From: Verticillium longisporum | Taxonomy: Eukaryota > Ascomycota > Sordariomycetes > Glomerellales > Plectosphaerellaceae | NCBI GenBank assembly: GCA_019188255.1 | Contig: JAETXT010000006.1 | Coordinates: 4,402,001-4,466,000 of the forward strand | Reading direction: 5' to 3' | Length of the DNA stretch: 64,000 nucleotides | In this document: one piece after another, positions 35,048 through 46,638 of the stretch | Numbering within the stretch: position 1 is the first letter of the stretch | Layout: each line of letters begins with the position of its first letter | The notes under the pieces: generated by a model | Seen by the model: the letters and a program-made list of their open reading frames with translations, nothing else | What the model was told of the DNA's origin: nothing | Databases searched by the model: none | Made by a program: the position numbers and the translations under genes

Positions 35048-38000
35048 TCAATGCCTTTTCCTCTCCTGTCGCCGTTTGTTTGTCTCCTCCGTCCACGCGT
35101 CCTCGAAGAGAGCAGGTCGCTCGGAAATATCGCCTGACTGAAGGGCTAGACGACGCACAACATGGAAAGCACCAGTTCCGACGGTCATGGTCTGGCCCAT
35201 GATGATGCACTCACTGACACCTTCAATCTTATCCGTCTTCATGCCCGCAGCGGCGTCAAAGAGATGATCAGGCGTCTTCTCGAACGAAGCCAGCTGGAGG
35301 ACACTGTCTCTCATCTTGGAAAGTCCGAATCGTGTGATACCGAGGACCTCGCCCTTGTAGGTCATGACGTCGGCCAGGAGCTGCATGTGCCGAGGATCAA
35401 TGTCCATGTCACCCATGACCTCGCCAATCTCATGCGCGATGGTGCTCCTTGCTGCTTCAATGCCCAGGATATCGCGAGCTTCCATGACGTTGTTGGTCGA
35501 GGTCTTGACGCCGTCAACACCTTCGGTGTTCATGCAGGCGCGCAGACCATAGCCTTCGACCAAGACGGTGTGAGTATCGTGCTCCGACGTCTGAATGATC
35601 GCTCGCGTCGCGTCCGGATAACCTGAAATAGCAACAAATGGGACTAGACGGCGGAGATAATTGGCGCGAACCAGCAAGTCCGCCTGTTCTTCCGAGCCCT
35701 TGGCCTTGGTTCTTTTAGCTGCGGCGTTCTCGTCAACTCGCACCCTAATCTCGATCCTGCTCTGGCCGATGTGCAAATCGCCGCGCTGAACTTTAAGCTT
35801 TCTGTGCCTGCAAATCGCCTCGGCTACGTCGTGAATGCCAATGCCCAGTTGCATGTCTGACAAGGCATCCATGTCGATTTGCAGAACGACGTTGCCGGCA
35901 TTGGCCATCCACTCATCCTCGATATAACTCAGAATGTCGGAGACATACGTCTTCTCAATTCGGGCCTTGACGATACGTGCCGCCCTCATCTCTTTGTTCT
36001 GCACGAGCGGGCATTTGATGACCGGCGTACTAATGAGTTTAGACGCGTTGATCATTTCCTTGATACGCGGCACACCCTGAGTAATACTCATACCGGCGAC
36101 ACCTGCGAAATGGAACGTCTTCAGTGTCATTTGTGTGCCCGGCTCACCAATAGACTGGGCGCCAACAGCTCCGACAGCGTGGCCGGGCTCGACGTGAGCC
36201 TTCTTATACTTTTCGAGACACAACTTGATAAAGAGTTTCAAAGTGCTCTCAGACACCTTGGCGACACGGTCTGCGTAGGCTTTCTTTGCCTTTTGCTCCT
36301 CGTCGATCAAATCGATCTCCATGTGCGCGCCGAGAGGGTCGGATGTCAAGCCAGTGAGTTGCAGAATCCTGGTGAGCTTGGCTGCGCGGCCCGCGACGTA
36401 TTGCTCGACTGATCTCAAGAAATCTCTCGCACCCTCGTGCTCATCTGTGTAGCGATCTTCTGTGTTGTCATACTCAAGGTATCCCTGCCCCACCAGATCG
36501 CGTCTGGGGTAGCGAGAGCGCTCATGAGATAACATGCTGTCGCAGAAGCTAAGAATCTCGTTCGGCAGCAGTGCAGGATCGGTATTGCTCCATGTCAAGT
36601 TCTCCGCATGCGACCACGTTCGATCGAAGTGAACCGGCTTTGCCGAACCCTCCATGTCGACAGGATCAAGCTTATCCGCACCAAATTGGAACTGAACGAT
36701 ACCTCCGCCGGAAGTTCGCACCGTATCATCGTATCTCGTGGAAAGATCCTCGAGCGACTTCATCAACCTACGGGACATGTATCCCGTTTCAGCTGTTTTG
36801 ACGGCTGTATCGACCAGGCCTTCACGTCCAGACATGGCGTGGAATATGAACTCGGTGGGCAGGAGTCCAGAGTAGAAGCTGTTTCCCACGAACCCCTTGG
36901 AAGGAGGCTGGGGTGCGTTCTTGTGAAAGTGAGGCAGTGATCGGTCCTGGAAGCCATCCGCCACACGGGAGCCGCCGATAATTTGTTGGCCGACGACAGC
37001 CACCATCTGAGCCACGTTGATCTCACTACCCTTGGATCCAGATTTGGCCATGACCAGAGGAGCGTTGTTCCGGCTGAGAGTCTGAATACATTGAGCTCCT
37101 GCTTGGGTTCGGACTTTGCTCAGCAGGCCCGAGATGGAATTTTCAAGCGTCTGTTCCATGTTGCAGCCCGTGGCCTTCTCGAGTTTCCCCTTCTTGTAAG
37201 TGTTGATCAGCTCATCAACCTGAATGTTTGCGTCTTCAATCAACTTCTTCTTCTTCACCAATAGCTGTTCAGTGGGGAAGACGTCGCCTACGCCAATGGA
37301 GAAACCTCGATTGGTCAGTTGCCTAGCACACAGCTTGGCCAAGCGGTTCATGGCGGTGACGGCCTCATCGGGACCGAAATCTCGGAGGATGACGTAGAAC
37401 ACAGAGTCCTTCTTTCCACCTCCGACTGTCGACTTATCCATCCTGCCGCACATGACCTCAGAGTTGCGAATCACCAGCCAGGCGTCTTCCGGGTCCATGT
37501 CAGGACACTGCCCGGGCTTAGCCTTGTACTCTCGACACTTCGCGTCAAGGTTGATCTTGACTTGACACTCCTTGTTTGGTCGTAGCATCATGCTGAAGAC
37601 CTGCTTGCCGGTCCATAGTGCTTGTGGCTTGAGAATCGCTGGCGGCGGAAGATCAAGATGTGTGATGCCGTCCATCATATGCATGACAATGTACGTAAAG
37701 GTTTTGCGGTCGAAGAACCTATCCTTGCCACTCAGCAAGTAAGCCGCTGTGATGAAATCCTGCGTCGCCGCAATGATGGGTTCTCCGTTCTTTGGGGTAG
37801 CAAGGTTGTGCTTAACACCCATCAGGTTGATGGCCTCTGCACGAGCCTCTTCAGTCTGAGGAACATGGAGGTTCATTTCGTCGCCGTCAAAATCGGCATT
37901 GTATGGCGTGCAAACACACTCGTTCAGACGGAAGGTTCGCCAGGGTCGGACCTTGACCAAGTGACTCATGATACTGAGTTTGTGGAGCGAAGGCTGCCGA

Positions 38001-39610
38001 TTGAAGAGTACGATGTCGTTGTCCTCAATGTGACGCTCAACCACGTCGCCGACTTTCAGATCGCGAGCCACTTGTCTCCTGTTGCCGAATTTCAGGGATA
38101 TCTTGTACCCACCCTCATCGCTCTTGATGACCTGCTGCGCACCGGGCCAGACATCTGGGCCATTCTGAACACATTTTCGGAGCTTCTTCAGGCTGTAGTC
38201 ATTCACCCTTTCCGGATACGTGAGGTTTTTGGCGACAAGAATTGGGATGGCGACCTGCGTGATACCAAGGTTCGGGTCTGGTGAGATGACGGTTCTGCCA
38301 GAAAAGTCTACACGCTTGCCGGACAAATTGCCTCGGAAACGGCCTTGTTTGCCCTTCAGTCTTTGACAGAAACCGCGCACCGTCTTGCCAAAACCTGGTT
38401 GCTGGAGACCCGGCACATCGCTGTTGACGTACATGGCAATTTGCAACTGCAAGTACTCCCATTGTTCCATGATGGTCTGGACAGGGGAGCCTTTCTGAAG
38501 AGCAAGTCGAATCATGCCGCTGATCCATACGATATCGGCAAGTTTGGTGGTCAAATCGTCTTCCGTGCTTGCGTTATCCTGGGCGACGGAGGGTCGAATG
38601 CAGACGGGAGGAGCGGGCAAAAATTGCCAGATGAACATTTCAGGGCGTCCTTCGACGGGGTCCAGGCCGAGCAGCTCGCAATCCGTAGGGCTAATGGTCT
38701 TGAAAAGGTTGAGGACCCTGAGCGGGTTCAGGTCTTCCATGGCCTTGCGAAGATGCTTGTCGAGGTCCGGGTTCTGCTTTTTCGCCTCATCGAAAGACGC
38801 ATCAAAGGCAATTTTGCTTTCCGGAGGGACTTTCTTCATTGATGTCGACTTGTTGTAGGCAACAAACTTATCGTGAACTAGTTTGAGCACGCCGACCTTC
38901 CGAATCTGACCGTTTATGGATCCGCAGTAGTGGCATGTTTTCGTCTTCCTGCATTGCTCGTTGATCTTCTTGCAGATTTGCGTGCGACGGAGGTTGTCAA
39001 TAAATGGCCGCCTCAGCTCTTTCAGGAAAGCTCGGCGCTCGGGTTCGGTCAACAAGATACGGCTGCAGTCCTGGAGAATTTCTGTCAGACCTGGAATTGA
39101 AGGAAGGGAGGTGGTTTGGCAAGAGGCAGCCTTACTTTGCAAATGTCTTGCAGAATGGTCCTGACGAAGCCGAGATAGCCAATGTGAAAGGCAGGCAGGG
39201 GCAGCCTGACATGGCCAAAGTGACCCGTACAATTCTGTAGTGATTCCTGACATGTGTCGCACTTGCCGATCTTGCTAGAGGTTCCCTGCACATTTAGTCA
39301 GTCAGCGGTTGCCCATCGCATGCGGCCCGGTGATGGCGCATTGTGAGTGGGAGAAAGCTCACCAAACGCGGGTCTAGCGGACCATGTTGGAAAGGGGCTC
39401 TGTTGTTATCGACATCGTAGAGAAGACGGTCGGATACTTCTAGGACGGCCTGGTTGGCAATGTCCTGGTTGGATCTATCGCTACGGTCAGCTGGCGATGA
39501 TGCGAAGAGGGGTGGGAGTCATACTGGATGCCAAACTTGATGCCCTGGAACCGCTTGGGCAGATTGTCCACCAGCTGGGACTTCACAGGGGCAAGTGTCG
39601 CGGTAGCCAT
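35048..39610 (-). CDS. RPC1: RNA polymerase III largest subunit (RPC1/Rpo31)
   Basis: Catalytic subunit of the nuclear polymerase for tRNA, 5S and U6 genes. Four exons on the minus strand: 39610-39525, 39474-39363, 39285-39136 and 39070-35048. The introns are 50, 77 and 65 bases and all joins are in frame, giving 1456 residues, the usual length. It begins MATATLAPVKSQLVDNLPKR. An N-terminal zinc cluster (CDTC, NCTGHFGH) and a second CxxC (CHYC) are present. The catalytic Mg site NADFDGDEMNLH is near residue 506. The bridge-helix/trigger region QSIGEPGTQMTLKTFHFAGV is near 1100. There is no heptad CTD, and the clamp segments are of Pol III type (THLDLPPPAILKPQALWTGK). This excludes RPB1 and RPA1. 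The last intron uses the distal acceptor TTCTCCAG at 39071, preceded by a CTGAC branch site. Confidence 0.96.
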
Positions 39611-40992
39611 GGTTCAGACGTTCCAAGGTGTGTATAGCAGCAGTTGTCGCGGGCAGAGGACGCCGTAGGCTGAGGAAGTTGGGTTTGAGGTCGCTAGCGC
39701 AATGCGCCTGTCTACCGATCTGTGGCGGACTTGGGGATGCGAGTGGGTGGCCCGGGCATGACGTATCCCTCAGGCACAGAACAAAGTCGTCACTCGGGGC
39801 CAATGTGATTGTTCGGCTCTCTATGTCTGCCAGAGAGATATTCGGTGCGTTGCTGACTGACTGGGTGTCGTCGTGTGGTGGACTGTCGCAAATCGTTGAT
39901 GGGGGAAATTTTGACACGGCGGGTGGGGTGAAAGGCTTCAGAGGAAACATCGCGACGGGAAGAGCTCGTGCCCCACCATCCAACCTAGTCCCCGTGCGTG
40001 TGGTGGATAATGGCGCTGACATGGGTGGGCGTCAACAGGGACAGCTCAGGTACATGCATGTCATGTTGATCAGTCCAACCTGAGAATTCTTTTGACTTTT
40101 ATTCTCGAAGTCCCGCTTCAATTGATCATAAGAGGACTGACTACACACGGAGCTCCTCCCTCTGTTGCTCTTGCGTACAGGATAGGGCCCAATATGCTCC
40201 TGCATGGTTGTTGCTGCTTGTCAGTGTTTCTTTGTGCATGTTTCTGCGAGGGTAGATTCAATTCCAGTATGTTTGCAGCTTCTCGAGTTCCAGGGCTCTC
40301 AAGACAATTACATGCTTGACAGGTGGACGGGTAGGTAGTCATTCCAGGTGCCTTAGGTACTTCCCCATTGTACCTAGGTACCTACCTACCTGAGGTGCAA
40401 TTGGCATTACTGCTCTTCTTTTGCCCCGGTCTCCATGCATGTCAGGCACCTCGCTCCCTGCCGCCTACCTATCGACTGGCTAGAGGCATTGCACGTAAGG
40501 TACCTAAGCAAGCACCTGTCGCAGAGGGAGGGTGGCATGCCAGGGGCATGAGCCAAGCAGGCGGCCCCCTCTCCCGGATGGTGGGGGTCGTGCCAGCGGC
40601 GCTGAAGCCACGTCCTGCCCTCCAACGGGATCCTATCACATGCCCACATGGCGCTTGACGTCAGGGGATCAAGGCACTCCCATGCTATCGATGCCTTGTA
40701 ATAAAGCCCACAACACTCCAACCTCACCAACGTGGTCATTGAGCGCAACTGAGGCATCTTCGGCCATCGTTCACGGTCCTTTCATTCGGCTCCCCATTAC
40801 GCCGTGTGGCGTTTGTTTGTTCCACCTTGTCTGGCGGGTTTTCGTACCGCAGCCACGTTGGCGCTGTTGTTGACGTTGCGTCGGCGAGCGAGGGGACGGC
40901 ATCTTCCCTGGCTTCGATCTGCAGCTTCACGGTGCCTCGGCTCTCCCCTCCGGGACTCACTTGCTGCATGGCCCTCAGGAATAGCAACCACC
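39611..40992. other. divergent promoter region between Pol III subunit and DDHD genes
   Basis: 1.4 kb separates two start codons that point away from each other. Frames on both strands are short and unconvincing. It holds two TACCTAGGTA-type clusters (40331-40395 and 40495-40508). The last 250 bases are pyrimidine-rich, as expected for the DDHD leader. Confidence 0.5.
40331..40395. repeat. TACCTAGGTA-type palindromic cluster
   Basis: GTAGGTAG, CCTTAGGTAC and TACCTAGGTACCTACCTACC follow each other. A smaller copy (GTAAGGTACCTAAGC) is at 40495-40509. All lie in the divergent spacer. Confidence 0.78.
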
Positions 40993-43900
40993 ATGGCCCC
41001 TGGTGGTGCCGACAAGAGACTTGAGAAGTCGTACCTCTCCTCTGCAGTCGATTCCATCAACCCTTGGGCCGCCAACAGCCGCAGCACAACTCCCACGCCC
41101 AAGGATGTTCCTGTCCAGCAGCAGCTCGTCAAAGGCACAGGATCGGTCGCTGGCGACCACAGCACTACCCATCTATACGGCTGCAGCGCGAAGAGCTATC
41201 CCTCGGATTGCCCCCCTCTGAAAGTCCTCTGGTTCCATGCCGTTGACGTGCGTTGGTTCTCCTCCGTTGCCGCCCAATGCATTCGAACTGGTTGTTAATC
41301 GTCGAGAAACTCTCCAGATACCCAAGAGAAAGGCCAGATATGCCTCATCTAAGCCCGCCGACGATTCCAAACCATCCCAGCAGCCCAAGAAATACGTCCA
41401 GTTCTCTTCTTCTGACTCGCGAGCCATCGAAGCCGCCTACCAGACTCTACTCGAAAAGAGCGAGCGCAGTTCAACAAAGCAGGGCTCGCGAAGCTCGTCC
41501 CCAAGCCCAAAGAAGCCAGAAACTATACTCCGTGATGCCCACTCAGACACTGCGACAGATGCATCCGCTGGAAAATTGCCCATGACCACTACAAACGTGC
41601 CGGTCAACGAAGACTACTTGTTTGACGTGAACATTGAGCAGAGAGAGCTTTCGCCAGTGTACTGGATTGGTCCCGTGTACGATGTTCGACGTGGGACGTG
41701 GTTCTACCAGGAAGGCTCAACGCTTCGTCCGTGTGAGGAGAACTTGGCGTCTCAACTGGAAGACGGCTTCCTCAAAATCAAGCCTTGGCTTTATCCTAAG
41801 CCCAAAGTGGCTCAAGATGACAAAAAGAAGGAGACGGTTAGCATACCGTCGACAGCGGTTTCTGGAGACGCATCCATAGGCTCCGCAAAGTCCAATGTGC
41901 CTGCGACGTCTGCGCAAGCGCCCATTCCTGGCCCCCTGGGTCAACCTCAGTCACATAGGTTGTTCGGCACTCACATGAACAGTATCGCCACATATCAAGA
42001 CTCGAACACGGCATGGTTGTCCTCCGACACTATGCTGTCATGGGTCACATCTTCCATGTATGAGCGATTCTCTGGTGGTGGTTACATGAGTGGTGTTAAA
42101 CTAGTCCGCGGTTGGTCAGATCTCGCCAAGAATGCTGAGACAAAGAGCACGACGGACCAGCGGCCAGCGAAGCAGACAAGCACCGAAACATCTGTAGATC
42201 TGGACGAGAAAGAACAACGCAGACTCAAGAGAAGATCAGCCCCGCCGTCCACTGGTCCCGGTCGGCGCGATACAGAAACCGGTGAGATTCGCAATGATCA
42301 GCAGTTCAGGGAGACTCAGCTCCAAAGGCAACTGTCGTCGTTGATGGGGGACACCGGCAACGCTGAAGAGAAAGAAGAGGCCATGAGGCGACAGGCTGAA
42401 CAAGAAATACAAGACGATTACACTGGCCTCGCCGATGAAACTCAAGGTCGCGACATCGAACACTTGTGTCTGGTGACGCATGGGATAGGCCAGCTTTTGG
42501 GAATGAAGTTTGTCATTTCCAGCAGTCATCTGAGTGATTCTTGCAGAACGACTAACAACTGGCAATAGGATGGAAAGCTTAAACTTTGTTCACGACGTCA
42601 ATGTCATGCGCAAGGTCATGAAAACAACGTATGCTAATTCGGTAGACCTTCGCGCTCTCAATGGAGAGCTGGGTGACGGGTTCAAGAACTGCCGGGTCCA
42701 AGTTCTACCAGTCTGCTGGAGACATTTGCTAGATTTTCCCAAGAAGCGCGAAAAGAAGGACGAACGCGACCTGGCTGATGCAAGCAACGAGGAAGATGAG
42801 TGTACGTCTGACTTTGGTGTTCTGGACCCACGCTCCGTATACTGATGACTGGCAGACCCCTCACTCGACGATATCACAATCGAGGGTGTGGCCTTTGCGC
42901 GATCCCTCATTTCTGACTTGGCCTTGGACGTCTTGCTCTACCAGAGCGCATATCGGGAACAGATATCCGAAATCGTTTTACAAGAATCAAACCGGATCCA
43001 TAAGCTGTTCATGAAGAGAAACCCGGGTTTCAAAGGCAAAGTTCATATCATGGGTCATTCGCTCGGTTCGGCCATCATGTTCGACATACTTTGCCGACAG
43101 AAGGAGGCTACTTCAGCATCAGACAAGCTCGCCAATCCTCTACGCTTCTGGCCAGCAAAAGACAATCAAGACTTACCAAAAAAGAGGCACGATCTTCAAT
43201 TTGAGTTTGATGTTGAGGACTTTTACTGTCTGGGGTCCCCGGTTGGGTTGTTCCAGATGCTCAAGGGACGGTATGTTCAAGACTGAGCCATACTTGACCG
43301 CCATTGCGTCAAGAGACTAACCGTTTCTAACAGAACCGTTGCCCCTCGTCTCCTTGCGGACTCCCTCCCCTCCGATTGTCCTCTGGCCCCCGATGTCGTC
43401 GCTGATCCGTTCCTGTCGGTCAGAGCCGATGCTTCTGCTGGGGAACGAGTATCGCAAGTGACCGGTCTTCCCTTTTCGGTCTCGTCACCGAAGGTTGCGC
43501 AGCTTTACAACATCTTCCACCCTTCTGACCCCATCAGCTACCGCCTTGAGCCGTTGATATCGACGTCGATGTCAAGTCTGAAACCACAGGTGCTCCCATA
43601 CACCAAAAAGGCATCTTTGGCAACGTGGCTCCACAAGGCTTGACTGGCATTGGTGCGAAGGTCGGACAAAGTGTCAGCGGTCTCTGGTCGAGTCTAAGCG
43701 CCGGCATCGCAAGCAACCTCCTGAACCGCAGCCTTGGCCTCACCAGCGACGACGTCGCAAAAATGAACTCTGCGTCAGAACAAGGGCGAGCGGCCAACAG
43801 CTCGTTACAAGGAGCAGCAGCTTCTGATGTAGATGCGATAACGAATGCTTCGAAGTTAGGTCAGAAAACCAACGAGCGAAAGAATCAGCTGGCGTCGCCT

Positions 43901-44339
43901 GCCGGTGATGATGCTCGGACAAGCATGAGTGGCAACGACCCTACGCTGATTGATGACGAGCTTGAGACGTTGTACTCGAAGTTCCAGGAGAAGTTTACGC
44001 AAGGGGTCCCCGACGAAGGCCTTGCAGCTGAGGATCGGCTCGGCTGGGACCAAAAGGCACGCAAGTTGCGCCACGAAGACATGAAGATCCGCGCGTTGAA
44101 TCGCAACGGCAGAATTGACTACAGCATCCAGGAGTAAGTCGTATATCTCAATATGGTGCCTAGTCGACGATGTATAGAGAACTGCGCTAACTTGATGCAG
44201 GAGTGTTCTGGATTTCAACCCTATCAACACCATTGCATCACACATGGGGTACTGGGCAGATGAGGACGTCAATCACTTTATTTTGTCGCAGCTGCTGTCT
44301 AGCAAGTCGAGAGACTTCAAGAAATCGGGATCTCGATAA
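40993..44339 (+). CDS. DDHD-domain phospholipase (PA-PLA1 family), one one-base loss
   Basis: Relatives (yeast Ddl1/YOR022C, mammalian DDHD1/2) are intracellular phospholipases A1. Six exons: 40993-41247, 41318-42507, 42569-42801, 42856-43270, 43334-44133 and 44201-44339. The N-terminal half includes the conserved SPVYWIGPVYDVRRGTWFYQ block. HLCLVTHGIGQ precedes the lipase motif VHIMGHSLGSAIMFD (GHSLG nucleophile elbow, exon 4). The DDHD domain starts at LYNIFHPSDPISYRLEPL and ends with SHMGYWADEDVNHFILSQLL. In exon 5 the run AAAAA at 43605-43609 needs one more A to keep YTKKGIFGNVAPQGL in frame. With it the model closes at about 1010 residues. The stop lies 27 bases from the stop of the convergent ankyrin gene, so the 3' UTRs must overlap. 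Confidence 0.92.
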
Positions 44340-44366
44340 GAGCTCTTGGACCAGCTAACAGCTTTA

Positions 44367-45220
44367 TCATGGGCGCAAGACCCCCGAATCGTTAATGACA
44401 CCCCATTGATCAGGCATTCTCTGCGCAATATCATATGCTGACTTTCCTCCGACGCTCTGCAAAAACCTGATATCGTCACCGGAAGTGTCAAGGCGACCAA
44501 TGTGTGCTGCCTTGGCAACATTTTGTGCAGATTCCGGGAAGCTCTCTGTTGGCAGTGACGAGGCGAGCCAGAGCAGAAGCCACAAGACCTCTTCTCGGCC
44601 TTTCTCCACGGCCAAGTGCAGACCACTCTTGTTGTTGTTAAGGGGATCACGGTAGCGGATCAGGTGACCCAGTTGAACCGTGTCGCCACCGAGCTCCGCG
44701 CTGGCATCGTGGAGCAGCTCAACAATGCCAGTCGCGTCGCCCTCGGAGCACATAACGTGATAAGCACGCGCGGGCCTTGCCTCGGGGTGCGCTGTGAGAT
44801 AGGCTTCCTCCGTCACCGTGGGGAGAATGTCGAGGTTGTCCTCAATGCCACCCTCATTGACATAGCGGGCCAGAATGACGGAACCCGAGGACGCAATCAC
44901 GATCTGGTTCGTCGCCGAAGGACCAGCCTCGTTGGTGGCAAGGTGCGTCTGGCATGAGGGGCACCTGAGTGATATGGCCACCTCGGACGATTTATCCATA
45001 AGACATTGCCTGTAGGCTCTGTCAGCGATTGAGACGATAACATCTAGGCGACGACAAGAAATAGATGAACCCCCCCCCCCCGGTTCCCTTACCAGTGAAA
45101 ATGACAACCGCAGCGGAGTTCGAGATCATCCGGAACAGTTGTTGCCTCTTCCTCTCCGTCGCTGTCTGGTCCCAACTCGAGGACCAGAGGGTCGTTGCAT
45201 TCCTTGCAGTGATAGGACAT
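44367..45220 (-). CDS. zinc-finger plus ankyrin-repeat protein, 256 residues
   Basis: Two exons on the minus strand, 45220-45093 and 45009-44367, joined in frame by an 83-base intron that carries a long G/C run. The N-terminus holds a RING-like or treble-clef pattern: C5xxC8, then C37-G-C39 with His40 and His42, C45, and C59xxC62 (CKEC, CGCHFHWQC, CPSC). The C-terminal half contains at least one clear ankyrin-type unit (NNNKSGLHLAVEKGREEVLWLLLWL) and probably a second (GKSAYDIAQRM). The arrangement would suit a ubiquitin-related adaptor, but the metal-ligand spacing is not a textbook RING and I do not assign an activity. It is convergent with the DDHD gene. Confidence 0.82.
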
Positions 45221-46638
45221 GGCGGATGTTTTTCTTTCGACTGACTCAATTGTAAGTTTTGATGGATAGGCGGCAGTTCAGAGCCCGAATCAGCTAAGGA
45301 AAGATGGTTTGGAAGTAATGTGGATGTGTTGTATCCGGGGTTGTGAACTACTTTGGGTGCAGGTCAAGCATTTTCTTTAGACTCCTCGCAGGCGACAACA
45401 GCCAAGCATGGAGGGGCAAATACAGCAGATCTGGTCAAAGAAGTGGGGCACAGCTTAATCTGTTCCGCCGGTATGTCGAAGTCTGTAGCGATGTCCTACA
45501 CTGCACAAGTCGTCCAGCCGAGCAAGCATCTCCAATGAACTTGCACTTGGTTGGCTAGCTTGCCGCGTAGGGGCACGACACCGAGCATGAGTACATAGGG
45601 AGACCGTTGGAATAAAAATCATCCTTGGGACCCGCTACAGGCAGGCAGGTAGGCTGCAAGAATATACCTGATAGAACGCACGGGGGCTTGCGTTGCTGGT
45701 GACGTAGGCCGTGTGGCTGCCCACAGATGTAGACAACAGGTACCTGGCCTAGGATTGCCTGCTCAAAGCCACGTCAACGTTGTGTCGATGCAAGGTACCT
45801 ACCTACCTGCCGCAAATGTGCTGCTCTGGAATGCAAGAGGCGAGGGATGCCTGGAAGAGAAGGGGAACTGGGTAAGCCCAGCACCGGAAATGGGCATGCC
45901 TGACGCTGGCGCAGTTAGGCTCGTAGTCGCCCGAGCTATCCGAGCTCTCAGGGACAAAAAGCCTCTACAGAATCTCCACAGAGGACGCGAGGAGAGAGAC
46001 ACATGTGCTAGCGAGTCCTAGGTGCTGCCTGCCTCGCTGGGCGAGCACCGCCGGCCAGCTTGGTTCGGTGATGCATTGGAGAACACTTGAGGGTGCTCTT
46101 TTGTCGGCGACAAATGACATGCAAAGGTGCGACATACCTTTCAGGTACCTCGACGTTGCGCCGAGTGTGATTCAAAAGGTCGACAGGCATCAAGCAATCG
46201 TCCCGGTCAGAAGTGGGGTCAAAAGTTCGGTGCATTACATCAGTCCACGCATCCCCGCCCCCGCCAACGCCCAGCCAGCCCAGCTCAGCTTGCTCTGTCT
46301 ACTCAGCCCAGCTCGGACTGCCCGCCAACTTCGCATTCGTTTTGCGCTGCCTAACACGGCTGCTAACATTCTTATTAAGACGGGCCCTCTTTGCTGCCCG
46401 CCGTCGCATGAATACCTGCCGACCCATCTCCTCATAGAATTACCCGCTACCCGACGCATCGCAACAGCCCAGGGTCGCTTTGGCAAGCCCGCCTAACCTC
46501 CACACGACAAGAAGCAGCAATCTCCTACCTCCATACCCCCCCCCCCTTTCTGCTGTCTTACGAACCCCCCGTCCTGTGGTGAAGCAGTCTTGTCCTCTTC
46601 TATCCTTCGGAGACAGGGGCAAAACCCACGCTGCCACG
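45221..46638. other. divergent promoter region between ankyrin and fimbrin genes
   Basis: No gene is supported. TACCTAGGTA-type words occur at 45739-45754, 45793-45810 and 46141-46150. The 150 bases before the fimbrin start are C/T-rich with a poly-C run near 46538, like a leader. Confidence 0.5.
45739..45810. repeat. TACCTAGGTA-type words
   Basis: CAGGTACCTGGCCTAGG and AAGGTACCTACCTACC lie 40 bases apart in the divergent spacer. They use the same vocabulary as the larger clusters. Confidence 0.65.
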
